Origin: Streptomyces caelestis
GTDB taxonomy: Bacteria; Actinomycetota; Actinomycetes; Streptomycetales; Streptomycetaceae
Assembly (NCBI RefSeq): GCF_001279005.1
Contig: NZ_LGCN01000119.1
Location: forward strand, 124,001 to 188,000
Length of the DNA stretch: 64,000 nt
Direction: 5' to 3'
The first letter of the stretch is position 1. Each line of letters opens with the position of its first letter. The notes below the pieces were generated by a model that did not search any database, was not told where the DNA came from, and saw only the letters and a program-made list of their open reading frames with translations. This document shows positions 34,730 through 42,884 of the stretch, in pieces. A program made the position numbers and the translations under genes.

Positions 34730-35401
34730 ATGACCACCTGCTCTTCGTCGCCTTCCTCGAACGAACCGGTCATACCCGCCGGGGCGGCCCCACTCTCCGC
34801 CACGACGGCCGCGGCGACCGGCCGGTCCGCCGGCGAACCGGCCGGGCCGATCGACCGCCCGGCCGCCCACCGCCCGGCCGCCCACCGCCCGGCCGCCCAC
34901 CGGCCGGCGACGGCCGACCCCCGTTCCGGGGACGAGGGCGACCGCCGGCCCGACAGCCGTACGCCCGAGCCGGTCGACGGGGCCGTGGTCCGGTCGGACC
35001 GGCTCGCCGTGGTGGCCCTCGCGGTGTGCGCGATGGCCCACTTCCCGCCGCGGTACGACGGTGTCCCCCTGGGCCTGCACGCCCTCGCCGTCGGCCTGTC
35101 GGTGTGCTGCGCGGCACTCGCGCTGATCCTGGTGGTACGCCCCGGTGCGGTGGTCCTCGCGGGGGCGGTCGTGGTCCCGGCGGTCCTGGCCGTGGCCCAC
35201 GTCCACGGCGGCTCCCTCCCGTCGGCCGCCCTGTCCCGGTCCGTGGACCTCGTCCTCGCGCCCCCGTGGTTCGCCGCCCCGGTGGCCGCCGCGGCCGCCC
35301 TGCTGGCCCTGGCGGCGCTGGTCGTACGCGTGGCGTCCGCACGTCCCGCCGCCCGCCGGACCCCTTCGCCACCCCCGAAGACCCGCCGCACGGCGGACTG
35401 A
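34730..35401 (+). CDS. hypothetical four-helix membrane protein with HRPAA repeats
   Basis: A 223-residue protein. Residues 1-95 are a hydrophilic Ser/Pro/Ala-rich N-terminus. It includes four tandem HRPAA units (about residues 46-65). Four hydrophobic segments follow: LAVVALAVCAMAHFPP, LHALAVGLSVCCAALALILV, AVVLAGAVVVPAVLAVAHV and WFAAPVAAAAALLALAALVV. No known domain is recognised. ATG 34730 has GGAG 7 bases upstream; two earlier in-frame ATGs lack this. It is probably a membrane protein of unknown function, moderately supported by coding-like third positions. Confidence 0.6.
   Translation: MTTCSSSPSSNEPVIPAGAAPLSATTAAATGRSAGEPAGPIDRPAAHRPAAHRPAAHRPATADPRSGDEGDRRPDSRTPEPVDGAVVRSDRLAVVALAVCAMAHFPPRYDGVPLGLHALAVGLSVCCAALALILVVRPGAVVLAGAVVVPAVLAVAHVHGGSLPSAALSRSVDLVLAPPWFAAPVAAAAALLALAALVVRVASARPAARRTPSPPPKTRRTAD
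34860..34910 (+). repeat. 15-bp tandem repeat within the membrane-protein gene
   Basis: The unit CCGCCCACCGCCCGG is repeated about three and a half times in frame, coding for HRPAA repeats. Copies are nearly identical, suggesting recent expansion by slippage. Confidence 0.75.
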
Positions 35402-35694
35402 CGCCCCCACCGGCCCCCGAGCCGGCGGCGGGATCCGTCACCACGGCCGCCCGCACCGCCCCGAGACCGCGGGCGGTGCCGCCTCCCCGGCGCCTCGAGG
35501 GCCCGGGGGGGCGCCCCGTCGGCGCCGGACCGCGTCAACCGCCCCCGGCCCGCGACCGTCCGGCGGCCTCGCCCGCCGCGGGACCCGGCCGCCACCGCCC
35601 GCGGAACAGGGCCCGTACGCCCACGCCGGCGCGCCCCGGCGACCGCCCTCCCCGCACACCGCGTCCGGGCCGGACCGGATCGGACCGGAAGTGA

Positions 35695-36807
35695 CTAATG
35701 GTCCAGTGCGGCCGGGTCCTCGGGGGCGGGGCGGCGGGTCCTGGCGCCGACCTTGAGGCGTTCCAGGGTGCGCGTCAGGGGAGACGGGGTCCGGGGCGCG
35801 GGGGGCTGCCCCGCGTCAGGGGATCCGGCGGACTCCCGGTACGCGGCCAACGCCTCGTGCGCGCGTTCCGCGGCCTCCCGGTACAGGTCCCGTGACTTCG
35901 TCATCGCCTCCAGCGCCTCGGCGTACATCGCCACCAGCGCCCGCTCGCGCACGAGCTCCTCCGCCGTCGTCAACAGACGCCACTCCTCCCGCAGCGCCGT
36001 CAGCGCGTCCCGCGCCCCGTCCGGCAGCGCCCGCGGCAGCGCGTCGTACCGGACCACCGCCTCCACGAGGTCGACCGGTTCCGTGCCGTCCAGGAACACC
36101 GCGCGCACGGCGAAGTCGTCGGCGTCGTAGCCCTCCGGGGCGGGATCGCCGGGCAGCACCACCGCGCCCCCGCGCGGAACCTCCACGCCGAACTCCCGCA
36201 GCGCCCAGTTCGCCACCCGCGACTGCTGGGGCGCGGCCCGGTGCTCCACCACCCGGTCCCGCAGCCCCGGCGGCAGCCAGCGCGCGAGCGGTATCCGGCC
36301 GCGCTCGTCCGGGGTCATGGCCTCGTGGACGACGACATGGACGTGCCACGGGTCGCGCGCGCAGTCGCGCAGCAGCCGTCGTACGGCCTTGTCGTCCTCG
36401 GGAAGCGGATTGATCACGCCCGCCCGCAGTCCCGTCACCGGGTCGGTGTTCCACTCCGCGTCCGGCTCCGACGGCCAGAACATGGCGGCCGGGGAAGGCC
36501 AGGAGGGGTCCCAGGGCCGCTCCGCCTCGGCGACCAGGACCCAGTCCCGGCCCGCGTCCGTGCCGGGCGCGAGGCTCAGCCGGGCGCGCACGGTGACCCC
36601 GTCGGTGACCCGCGTCCGAGATTCGAACACCAGGTCGGGGGAGGTCTCCGTCGGGGGGAGTTCCAGGAAGTCGTCGATGTCCTGGCCGGCCTTGAGCCAG
36701 TGCAGGGTGTGCCGGAGCGCCGCGTCGGGTGTGGCGCCGGTGTGGCGGCCGCGGGCCAGCCAGACGGTGGGAGGGACGGTGGGGCGGGCTGAGGAGGAGG
36801 TCGGCAT
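35695..36807 (-). CDS. hypothetical protein, 370 residues
   Basis: A 370-residue soluble protein that I do not recognise. The N-terminal half has mixed alpha/beta sequence (LRHTLHWLKAGQDIDDFLEL, VRARLSLAPGTDAGRDW, GVINPLPEDDKAVRRLL). The C-terminal third is a long charged helix suitable for a coiled coil (LREEWRLLTTAEELVRERAL, then YAEALEAMTKSRDLYREA). The tail is Pro-rich. Codon use is normal, so it is probably real. ATG 36807 has only a weak ribosome site. It is divergent from the roadblock operon across a 395-bp region. Confidence 0.72.
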   Translation of the reverse strand: MPTSSSARPTVPPTVWLARGRHTGATPDAALRHTLHWLKAGQDIDDFLELPPTETSPDLVFESRTRVTDGVTVRARLSLAPGTDAGRDWVLVAEAERPWDPSWPSPAAMFWPSEPDAEWNTDPVTGLRAGVINPLPEDDKAVRRLLRDCARDPWHVHVVVHEAMTPDERGRIPLARWLPPGLRDRVVEHRAAPQQSRVANWALREFGVEVPRGGAVVLPGDPAPEGYDADDFAVRAVFLDGTEPVDLVEAVVRYDALPRALPDGARDALTALREEWRLLTTAEELVRERALVAMYAEALEAMTKSRDLYREAAERAHEALAAYRESAGSPDAGQPPAPRTPSPLTRTLERLKVGARTRRPAPEDPAALDH

Positions 36808-37202
36808 GGGTCCAGTCGTGAGCGGGGGCACGTGTTCCTGCCAGTATCGTCGGGGCCGGCCGGAGGGTTGAGCCGGGGCTCCGCCGGTCGGCGTGTCGCG
36901 CACGGGGTGCGCGCGGCGCACACGCGGGGACGGCGGTTCACCCGTGGCCCCGGAGGCGGGGCCGTCACCACCATGGATCCCGCGGGCGGGTCCGGCCCAC
37001 CGTCCGCACCGGGGCCGGACCCGCCCGCGCCCGGCCGGCGGCCACCCCTCCTTCCGGCGGCAAAAGCCCGGACCCTACCAGCGGCGCGCTCTCCTTGTCG
37101 CATATTCCCCCGGAAAACGCCAAAGCCCTCACCTCGGTCGAGCACCCACCGTAGCGTCGACGTCACGTTCGCGGTACAGCCGTGCGAGAAGGGGGATCCG
37201 GC
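36808..37202. other. 395-bp divergent intergenic region
   Basis: No gene is supported between the hypothetical protein and the roadblock operon. The right half (about 37055-37175) is less GC-rich, with GCATATTCC and AAAACGCCAAAG, and probably holds the operon promoter. No clear operator palindrome was found. Confidence 0.5.
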
Positions 37203-37601
37203 GTGCCCGGAATCGACGAGAGCCTGCTGGAAGCCATGCGACTGCCGGGGGCGCGCGGTGCCCTGGTGGTCGACTGGATCAGCGGGCTCGCCCTGGGGGC
37301 GGTGGGCGAGGCGCCCGGCGAGGACGCGGAGGCCACGGCCGCGGAGACCGCCGAACTCGCCCGCCTGGCCATGGAGAGCGGCACCCTCGCGCCCGCCGTC
37401 GGCGGGGCCGAGGCGGGCGAGGAACCACCCGTCGACGACCTGATCCTCACCACCGCCGACGCCTACCACCTCCTGCGCTTCGTCATCACGACCTTCGACA
37501 GCACGGTGTTCCTGTACCTCTGGCTCGACCGCGCCGACGGCAACCTCGCCCTGGCCCGGATCCGGCTGGCCGAGATGGCGCAGCGGCTGGTGCTCGGATG
37601 A
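37203..37601 (+). CDS. roadblock/LC7-like protein, first copy
   Basis: A 132-residue protein with a roadblock/LC7-like fold. It shares its pattern with the last gene of this operon: ALVVDWISGLALGAVG matches ALVDYTSGMALGTLG, and DDLILTTADAYHLLRF with FLYLWLDRADGNLALARIRL matches the corresponding C-terminal half. Such proteins dimerise and often act as GTPase-activating or scaffold partners for small Ras-like GTPases. GTG 37203 follows an AAGGGGGA stretch. Its TGA overlaps the next ATG, so translation is coupled. No GTPase gene is adjacent. Confidence 0.75.
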   Translation: MPGIDESLLEAMRLPGARGALVVDWISGLALGAVGEAPGEDAEATAAETAELARLAMESGTLAPAVGGAEAGEEPPVDDLILTTADAYHLLRFVITTFDSTVFLYLWLDRADGNLALARIRLAEMAQRLVLG

Positions 37602-38374
37602 TCACGGCGTGCACCGACGGAACCGCGTCGCAGCTGCTCGGCACCCTCGCGGCCGACCACGCCACCGGGGCGCTCTCCACGGAGTCCGGCGTCTTCTACC
37701 TCTCGGCCGGACGCGTCGTCCACGTCGAGTCCGCGTACAGCCCGGACCTCGGCGACCTGCTCACCCGCAGCGGCGCCGTCGCCCCGGCCGGCTGGTGGGA
37801 CGCCGTCGAACGAGCGGGGGCGGCGCACGGCGTCGGCCGCCAGCTGGTCGACAGCGGGCGGCTCACCACCGGGGCGCTGGAACTGTGCCATCTGGGCGCC
37901 CTGTTCGACGCGGCGTACTTCGCGCTCGCCCACGACGGCGCCACGCTCCGCTTCCGTCCCGGAGCCGCGCACTGGCTCGGCGCGGTCCGCCCGGTCCCCG
38001 TGGCGACCGTGCTCGGCGAGTCACGGCGCCGCCGCGACCTGCTGCACCGCATCTGGCCCGACCCGGCCGTCGACACCGCGCCGCTCACCCGCGTGCCCGG
38101 CGCCCGTCCCGCCGAACTGCCGCCCCGCCGCGCCCGCACCCTCGCCCAGGTCGACGGCGCCCGCACCGCCGCACAGATCGCCGCGGCCCTCGCCCACCGC
38201 ACCTTCCACACCCTCGTCGAGCTGCGCCGCCTGGCCGCCGGCGGACTGGTCACCCCCGCGCCACCCCCGCCCGCCACGCCCGTCCACGCCGCCCCCGACG
38301 CGGGCGGCGCGGCGTGGGACGAGCCCGACACAGCGCTGCTGAGACGGCTCCTGGACGCCTTGGAGGCACTGTGA
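37598..38374 (+). CDS. DUF4388/PATAN-like protein
   Basis: A 258-residue protein. The N-terminal part resembles DUF4388/PATAN effector domains: ASQLLGTLAADHATGALSTE, SGVFYLSAGRVVHVES and a DLLTRSG motif. The C-terminus is helical with a possible winged-helix segment (RTLAQVDGARTAAQIAAALA). Such proteins pair with roadblock proteins in bacterial GTPase systems. ATG 37598 overlaps the preceding stop (ATGA), implying strict coupling. The next gene starts 38 bp after its end. Confidence 0.72.
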   Translation: MITACTDGTASQLLGTLAADHATGALSTESGVFYLSAGRVVHVESAYSPDLGDLLTRSGAVAPAGWWDAVERAGAAHGVGRQLVDSGRLTTGALELCHLGALFDAAYFALAHDGATLRFRPGAAHWLGAVRPVPVATVLGESRRRRDLLHRIWPDPAVDTAPLTRVPGARPAELPPRRARTLAQVDGARTAAQIAAALAHRTFHTLVELRRLAAGGLVTPAPPPPATPVHAAPDAGGAAWDEPDTALLRRLLDALEAL

Positions 38375-38412
38375 TCCGCGCGCGCCGACAGCGTGCCGAA
38401 AGGAGACTGCTC

Positions 38413-38931
38413 ATGGCCGTCGAGACCGACGTGCTGGACGAACTGCGTCGGCTCCGCACCCGTATACCCAAACTGGCGGGCTCCCTGGCGGCCACCGTCG
38501 ACGGACTCGTCCTCGCCCACGACGTGCCGGACACCGAACCGGAAGGGCTGGCCGCGCTCACCGCCGCCGCGCTCGGCGTCGCGTACCGCATGGCGGACGC
38601 CGCCGCCCGCGGCGAGTTCCGCGAACTGCTGGTGCGGGGCGACCGAGGCTACATCGCCACCTACGCGGCCGGCACCACCGCGGTCCTCACCCTCCTCGCC
38701 GACGACCGGGTCAACGTGGGCCGGCTGCACCTGGAGGGCCGGCGCAGCGGCGCCCGGATCGCGGAACTGGTCGACACCCGCATCGGCCCGGGCGGAGGGC
38801 GGCACGCCGACCGGCTCGCGGCCCGGGACACCCCCGCGCCGGTCCAGGACCCCGCCCGGACCATCGGCACCCTCCCGGTGCGGACCCCGCAGCGGCCCGC
38901 ACACCGGCCCCGGCCCCAGCCCGGCGGCTGA
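38413..38931 (+). CDS. roadblock/LC7 domain protein
   Basis: A 172-residue protein with a roadblock/LC7 domain at about 5-120: VLDELRRLRTRIPKLAGSLA, ATVDGLVLAHDVPDTEPEGL, and GDRGYIATYAAGTTAVLTLL. The fold is that of MglB-like regulators. A Pro/Arg-rich tail of about 40 residues follows. ATG 38413 has AAGGAG 8 bases upstream; the GTG at 38371 overlapping the previous stop is less likely. It is third in the four-gene operon and is more divergent from the flanking two roadblock proteins. Confidence 0.82.
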   Translation: MAVETDVLDELRRLRTRIPKLAGSLAATVDGLVLAHDVPDTEPEGLAALTAAALGVAYRMADAAARGEFRELLVRGDRGYIATYAAGTTAVLTLLADDRVNVGRLHLEGRRSGARIAELVDTRIGPGGGRHADRLAARDTPAPVQDPARTIGTLPVRTPQRPAHRPRPQPGG

Positions 38932-39016
38932 CTCCCGGACTTCCTCCCGGCCGGACGCCTCCGCACGATCCGGCGGCCGGTCCGAATCACCCGTCACGAC
39001 CGAAAGGACACGTTTC

Positions 39017-39391
39017 ATGGCCAACACCGAGACCGCGCTCAAGGAATGCCTCAGCTCCATCGACGGCGCGACGGCCGCCGCACTCGTCGACTACACCAGC
39101 GGCATGGCCCTCGGCACGCTGGGCGGAGGCAAGGACTTCAACCTGGAGGTCGCCGCCGCCGGCAACACCGACGTGGTGCGGTCCAAGCTGCGCACCATGG
39201 AGCACCTGGGGCTGAACGAGGAGATCGAGGACATCCTGATCACCCTGAGCAGCCAGTACCACCTCATCCGCCTGCTCAGGGGGCGCGGCGGGAACGGCCT
39301 CTTCCTGTACCTGGTGCTCGACGCCGGCCGGGCCAACCTGGCCATGGCGCGGCACCAGTTGCGCCGTATCGAGGCCGAGCTCGAGGTCTGA
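39017..39391 (+). CDS. roadblock/LC7-like protein, second copy
   Basis: A 124-residue paralogue of the first gene of the operon. Shared blocks are AALVDYTSGMALGTLGGG, EIEDILITLSSQYHLIRLL and LFLYLVLDAGRANLAMARHQ. ATG 39017 has GAAAGGA upstream. Two related small subunits bracketing a DUF4388 protein and a third roadblock protein suggest a multi-subunit assembly. A strong terminator lies just after the stop, ending the operon. Role is inferred only from family and neighbours. Confidence 0.82.
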   Translation: MANTETALKECLSSIDGATAAALVDYTSGMALGTLGGGKDFNLEVAAAGNTDVVRSKLRTMEHLGLNEEIEDILITLSSQYHLIRLLRGRGGNGLFLYLVLDAGRANLAMARHQLRRIEAELEV

Positions 39392-39398
39392 TCCGGCG

Positions 39399-39438
39399 CC
39401 CGGGCCCTGCGCGCCGCCGTGGGCGCGAAGGGCCCGGG
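39399..39438. terminator. bidirectional terminator between roadblock operon and flavohemoglobin gene
   Basis: A perfect 10-bp stem (CCCGGGCCCT with AGGGCCCGGG) around a 20-base loop with internal GCGC pairing. It serves two convergent genes. Confidence 0.8.
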
Positions 39439-39442
39439 ACGG

Positions 39443-40642
39443 TCAGGCCGCCGGCAGCCACAGGTCGGGGCCGAAGACCTCGTAGTGGATGGAGCGGGCG
39501 GGCACCCCGGCGTCGAGCAGCCCGCCGCGCACGGCACGCATGAACGGCAGCGGGCCGCACAGGTACACCGTGGCGTCCGCCGGGACGTCGATCCCCGCGA
39601 GGTCCATCAGGCCGTCGCGGGCGTCGGGCTCCTCCGGGCCGGGACGCTCGTACCAGAAGACCGCCTCCGCGTCCGGCAGCGAGTCCACCGTCTCACGGGT
39701 CTCGGCGCGCAGGGCGTGCTCGTCGGGCGAGCCGTCCGCGTGCAGGACGAGCACCCGCCGGGTGGAGCCGGTGGCGGCCAGCCGGGCGAGCATGCCCAGC
39801 ATCGGGGTGCAGCCGATGCCGGCCGAGACCAGGACCAGCGGGGTGCGGGCCTCGTCGAGCGCCACGTCGCCGGCGGGCACGGACAGCATCAGCTCGTCAC
39901 CGGTGCCGGTCCGTTCGTGCAGCAGGTCGGAGACCTCGCCGTCCGGCGCGCCGTCCGCCCCCGTGACCCGTTTGACGGTGATGCGGCGCAGATCGTTCCC
40001 GGGGTCCGAGGACAGGCTGTACTGGCGCACCTGGTGCACCCCGTCGGGCATGAGCAGCTTCACGCTGACGTACTGGCCCGCCCGGGCCGGCGGGGCGGCC
40101 CCGCCGTCGGCGGGGCGCAGCAGGAACGACACCACGTCGGCCGTCTCCTCGTGGCGCTCCACGACCGTCCACGGGCGCCAGATGTCGCCGGGTTCGACAC
40201 CGGCGTCGTGGTACAGGCGCGCCTCCCGCGCGATGAGGGCGCCGGCCATCAGCCAGTACACCTCGTCCCAGGCGGCGGCCACCTCGGGCGTCACCGCGTC
40301 GCCCAGCACCTCGGCGATCGCGCCGAACAGGTACTTGTGCACGATCGTGTACTGGTCGTCGGTGATCCCGACCGCCACGTGCTTGTGGGCGATCCGGGAC
40401 AGCAGGGCGTCCGGCCGGGTGTCCGGGTCGGCGAGCAGCGCCTGGGCGAAACCGGCTATGGACCCGGCGAGCGCCCGGCGCTGGGCGCCACTGGCCTGGT
40501 TGCCCCGGTTGAACAGGCCGTCCAGCAGCTCGGGCCGGTCGCGGAACATCGAGCCGTAGAAACGCGTGGTGATCTCGTCGAGCGCCCCGGCCACGGCGGG
40601 CAGGGTCGCCCGCAGCACTGCGGCGGACTCTTCGGACAGCAT
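39443..40642 (-). CDS. hmp: flavohemoglobin, nitric oxide dioxygenase
   Basis: A 399-residue flavohemoglobin that turns NO and O2 into nitrate. The globin domain (1-140) has the distal Tyr29 and Gln49 region and the proximal His88 (IAHKHVAVGI). The FAD domain (150-255) has RQYSLSS, and the NAD domain holds GIGCTPMLGM and YLCGPLPFM. All expected ligands are present. ATG 40642 has GGGAG 6 bases upstream. It stands alone with its own upstream region. Expression in this family is usually under NsrR; no convincing site was seen. Confidence 0.93.
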   Translation of the reverse strand: MLSEESAAVLRATLPAVAGALDEITTRFYGSMFRDRPELLDGLFNRGNQASGAQRRALAGSIAGFAQALLADPDTRPDALLSRIAHKHVAVGITDDQYTIVHKYLFGAIAEVLGDAVTPEVAAAWDEVYWLMAGALIAREARLYHDAGVEPGDIWRPWTVVERHEETADVVSFLLRPADGGAAPPARAGQYVSVKLLMPDGVHQVRQYSLSSDPGNDLRRITVKRVTGADGAPDGEVSDLLHERTGTGDELMLSVPAGDVALDEARTPLVLVSAGIGCTPMLGMLARLAATGSTRRVLVLHADGSPDEHALRAETRETVDSLPDAEAVFWYERPGPEEPDARDGLMDLAGIDVPADATVYLCGPLPFMRAVRGGLLDAGVPARSIHYEVFGPDLWLPAA

Positions 40643-40976
40643 GAGGTCTCCCAAGGGCGGGACGGGGAAAGCGGGTGGGGCCGTGGATCCGGACCGGCGG
40701 CAGCACCTGTATAGCAACCCGGCACGCCTGTTTCCGGGGGTAACGGGGCCGTCGGGGGCGATGCGGGACCGTCGTCCCGCCGGAAGGGGACCTCCGGCCC
40801 CGGCGAGCGGTCGTGGGACGGGGCCGTCCGGCCCGGCGGACCGGACGGCCGGCCGTGGTCCCCGCCGGTCCGGCCCCCGTCCCATGCCGTACCGTCACTT
40901 TTGCTGGACCGTTACCGGGGCGCCGGCCGGGTGGCCGCCGGGCGACGGCGTCGGACGAGGGGACGGAGGCACACGG

Positions 40977-42707
40977 GTGGCAGGTTCCGAGCGGGACGAG
41001 GACGCCCGCGTACGGCTACCGCAGCTGAGGCTCGACGAGCTGCTGGAGGAGCTCCAGGCGCGGATCGACGCGGCCCGTGGCACCCGCGACCGGGTGCGCA
41101 GTCTGCTGGAGGCCGTTCTCTCGGTCGGCCGGGAACTCGACCTGGAACAGGTGCTGCACAGCATCGTGGAGGCCGCCGCGGCGCTGGTGGACGCGGAGTA
41201 CGCCGCGCTGGGCGTGATCGGCCCGGACGGCAGGCGGCTGTCCGCCTTCCACACCGTCGGGGTCGGCGAGGAGGTGATCGCCCGCATCGGCCACTACCCC
41301 GAGGGCCACGGCATCCTCGGCGAGCTGATCCGCCACCCGGAGCCGCTGCGGGTGCCGAAACTCTCCGACCACCCCGCCTCGTACGGATTCCCGCCCCACC
41401 ACCCGCCGATGAACACCTTCCTCGGGGTCCCCATCCGGGTCCGCGACCAGGTCTTCGGCAACCTGTACCTGACCGAGAAGCGGGGCGGGGCGCACTTCGA
41501 CGAGGAGGACGAGTCGGTCCTGTCCACCCTCGCGGTCGCCGCCGGCGTCGCCATCGACAACGCCCGCCTGTACGAGGAGTCCCGGCTGCGCGAGCGGTGG
41601 CTGCGGGCCAACGCCGAGATCACCCACGGACTGATGTCCGGCAGCGAACGCGGCGCGGCCCTCCTGCTCATCGCGGAACGCGCCCGCGAGATCACCGGGG
41701 CCGCCCTCGCCGTGGTCGCGGTCCCCATGACCGACACCGACTCGCTGACCGTGGAACTGGCCATCGGACAGGGCGCGGACACCCACCGGGGACTCGTCGT
41801 GCCCGTCGACGACAGCCTGCTGGGCCGCGCCTTCACCAGTGCCGCCCCCGTCATCAGCGCGGACATCGCGTGCGACGACCGGGCCTTCCCGGGCCCCCAG
41901 CGGTACACCGGCCTCGGTCCGGCGGTCGCCGTGCCCATCGGGTCGGGCGAGGGCGTGCGCGGCATCGTCCTGCTGGTGCGGGCCGCGGGCCGCAACGCGT
42001 TCACGGACGAGGAGATCGAACCGCTGCGGGGGTTCGCCGCCCAGGCGGCCGTGGCGATGGAACTGGCGGAACGCCGTCAGGACGCCGAGCAGATCGCCGT
42101 GTTCGAGGACCGGGACCGGATCGCCCGCGATCTGCACGATCTGGCGATCCAGCGGTTGTTCGCCACCGGCATGACGCTGCAGAGCGCCGGCCGGTTCATC
42201 GAGCACAAGGAGGCCTCGGAACGGGTGCTGCGGGCCGTGGACGACCTGGACGAGACCATCAGGATCATCCGGTCGACCATCTTCGGTCTGCGCTCGCCCG
42301 CCGACGAGGGCGCGGGCGGAACCGGCCTGCGGGCCCGCGCCGTACGGGTGGCCGGTGAGGCCGCGTCCGTGCTGGGCTTCCCCCCGAGCGTGCGGATGGA
42401 GGGCCTGATCGACACCCACGTCTCCAAGGAGGCCGCCGACCACCTGGTGGCCGTGCTCTCCGAGGCGCTGACCAACATCGCCCGGCACGCCCGCGCCGAC
42501 CGGGCCGAGGTGGTCCTCGAGACCGACGGACGCGAGGTGCGGCTGACGGTCTCGGACAACGGCGTGGGCGTTCCGGAGGAGGGCCGCCGCAGCGGGCTGC
42601 GCAACATGGCCGAACGCGCGGAACGGCTGGGCGGCACGTTCGAGGTCACCGGTTCCGCCGGCCGGGGCACCACCCTGCTGTGGCGCGTGCCGGTGGGGGA
42701 GCGGTAG
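40977..42707 (+). CDS. GAF-domain histidine kinase, DosS/DevS-like
   Basis: A 576-residue sensor kinase without membrane segments. Two GAF domains lie at about 55-200 and 225-375 (LDLEQVLHSIVEAAAALVDA, ALLLIAERAREITGAALAVV). The HisKA_3 dimerisation segment has the phosphorylated histidine in RIARDLHDLAIQRLFATGM. The ATPase domain carries ALTNIARHARA, DNGVGVPEEGRRSG and GRGTTLLWRVP. The overall design is like mycobacterial DosS/DevS redox or gas sensors. GTG 40977 has GGAGG upstream. No response regulator is encoded nearby, so it is an orphan kinase. The flavohemoglobin beside it is suggestive. Confidence 0.9.
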   Translation: MAGSERDEDARVRLPQLRLDELLEELQARIDAARGTRDRVRSLLEAVLSVGRELDLEQVLHSIVEAAAALVDAEYAALGVIGPDGRRLSAFHTVGVGEEVIARIGHYPEGHGILGELIRHPEPLRVPKLSDHPASYGFPPHHPPMNTFLGVPIRVRDQVFGNLYLTEKRGGAHFDEEDESVLSTLAVAAGVAIDNARLYEESRLRERWLRANAEITHGLMSGSERGAALLLIAERAREITGAALAVVAVPMTDTDSLTVELAIGQGADTHRGLVVPVDDSLLGRAFTSAAPVISADIACDDRAFPGPQRYTGLGPAVAVPIGSGEGVRGIVLLVRAAGRNAFTDEEIEPLRGFAAQAAVAMELAERRQDAEQIAVFEDRDRIARDLHDLAIQRLFATGMTLQSAGRFIEHKEASERVLRAVDDLDETIRIIRSTIFGLRSPADEGAGGTGLRARAVRVAGEAASVLGFPPSVRMEGLIDTHVSKEAADHLVAVLSEALTNIARHARADRAEVVLETDGREVRLTVSDNGVGVPEEGRRSGLRNMAERAERLGGTFEVTGSAGRGTTLLWRVPVGER

Positions 42708-42884
42708 GCGGCTCCCTCCGGGCCGTGTGTGCCGGGCACCCGCCACGGGTACTCCGGTGATCGGCCGTCGGCCGTGGCGGCCGTCCGTCCGGGGCCGACG
42801 GAGGCCTCACCGTCGGTGACCGCTCCGGGACGGACCGCCGCGGCGCGCAGCCGCGCGGCAGCCGTCGGCGGGAGGAGCGTCGCA

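Noticed and set aside
34513..35694. 393-codon frame overlapping the small membrane protein gene
   Set aside because: Extremely Arg/Pro/Gly-rich with no hydrophobic or domain pattern; the other frame encodes coherent membrane helices.
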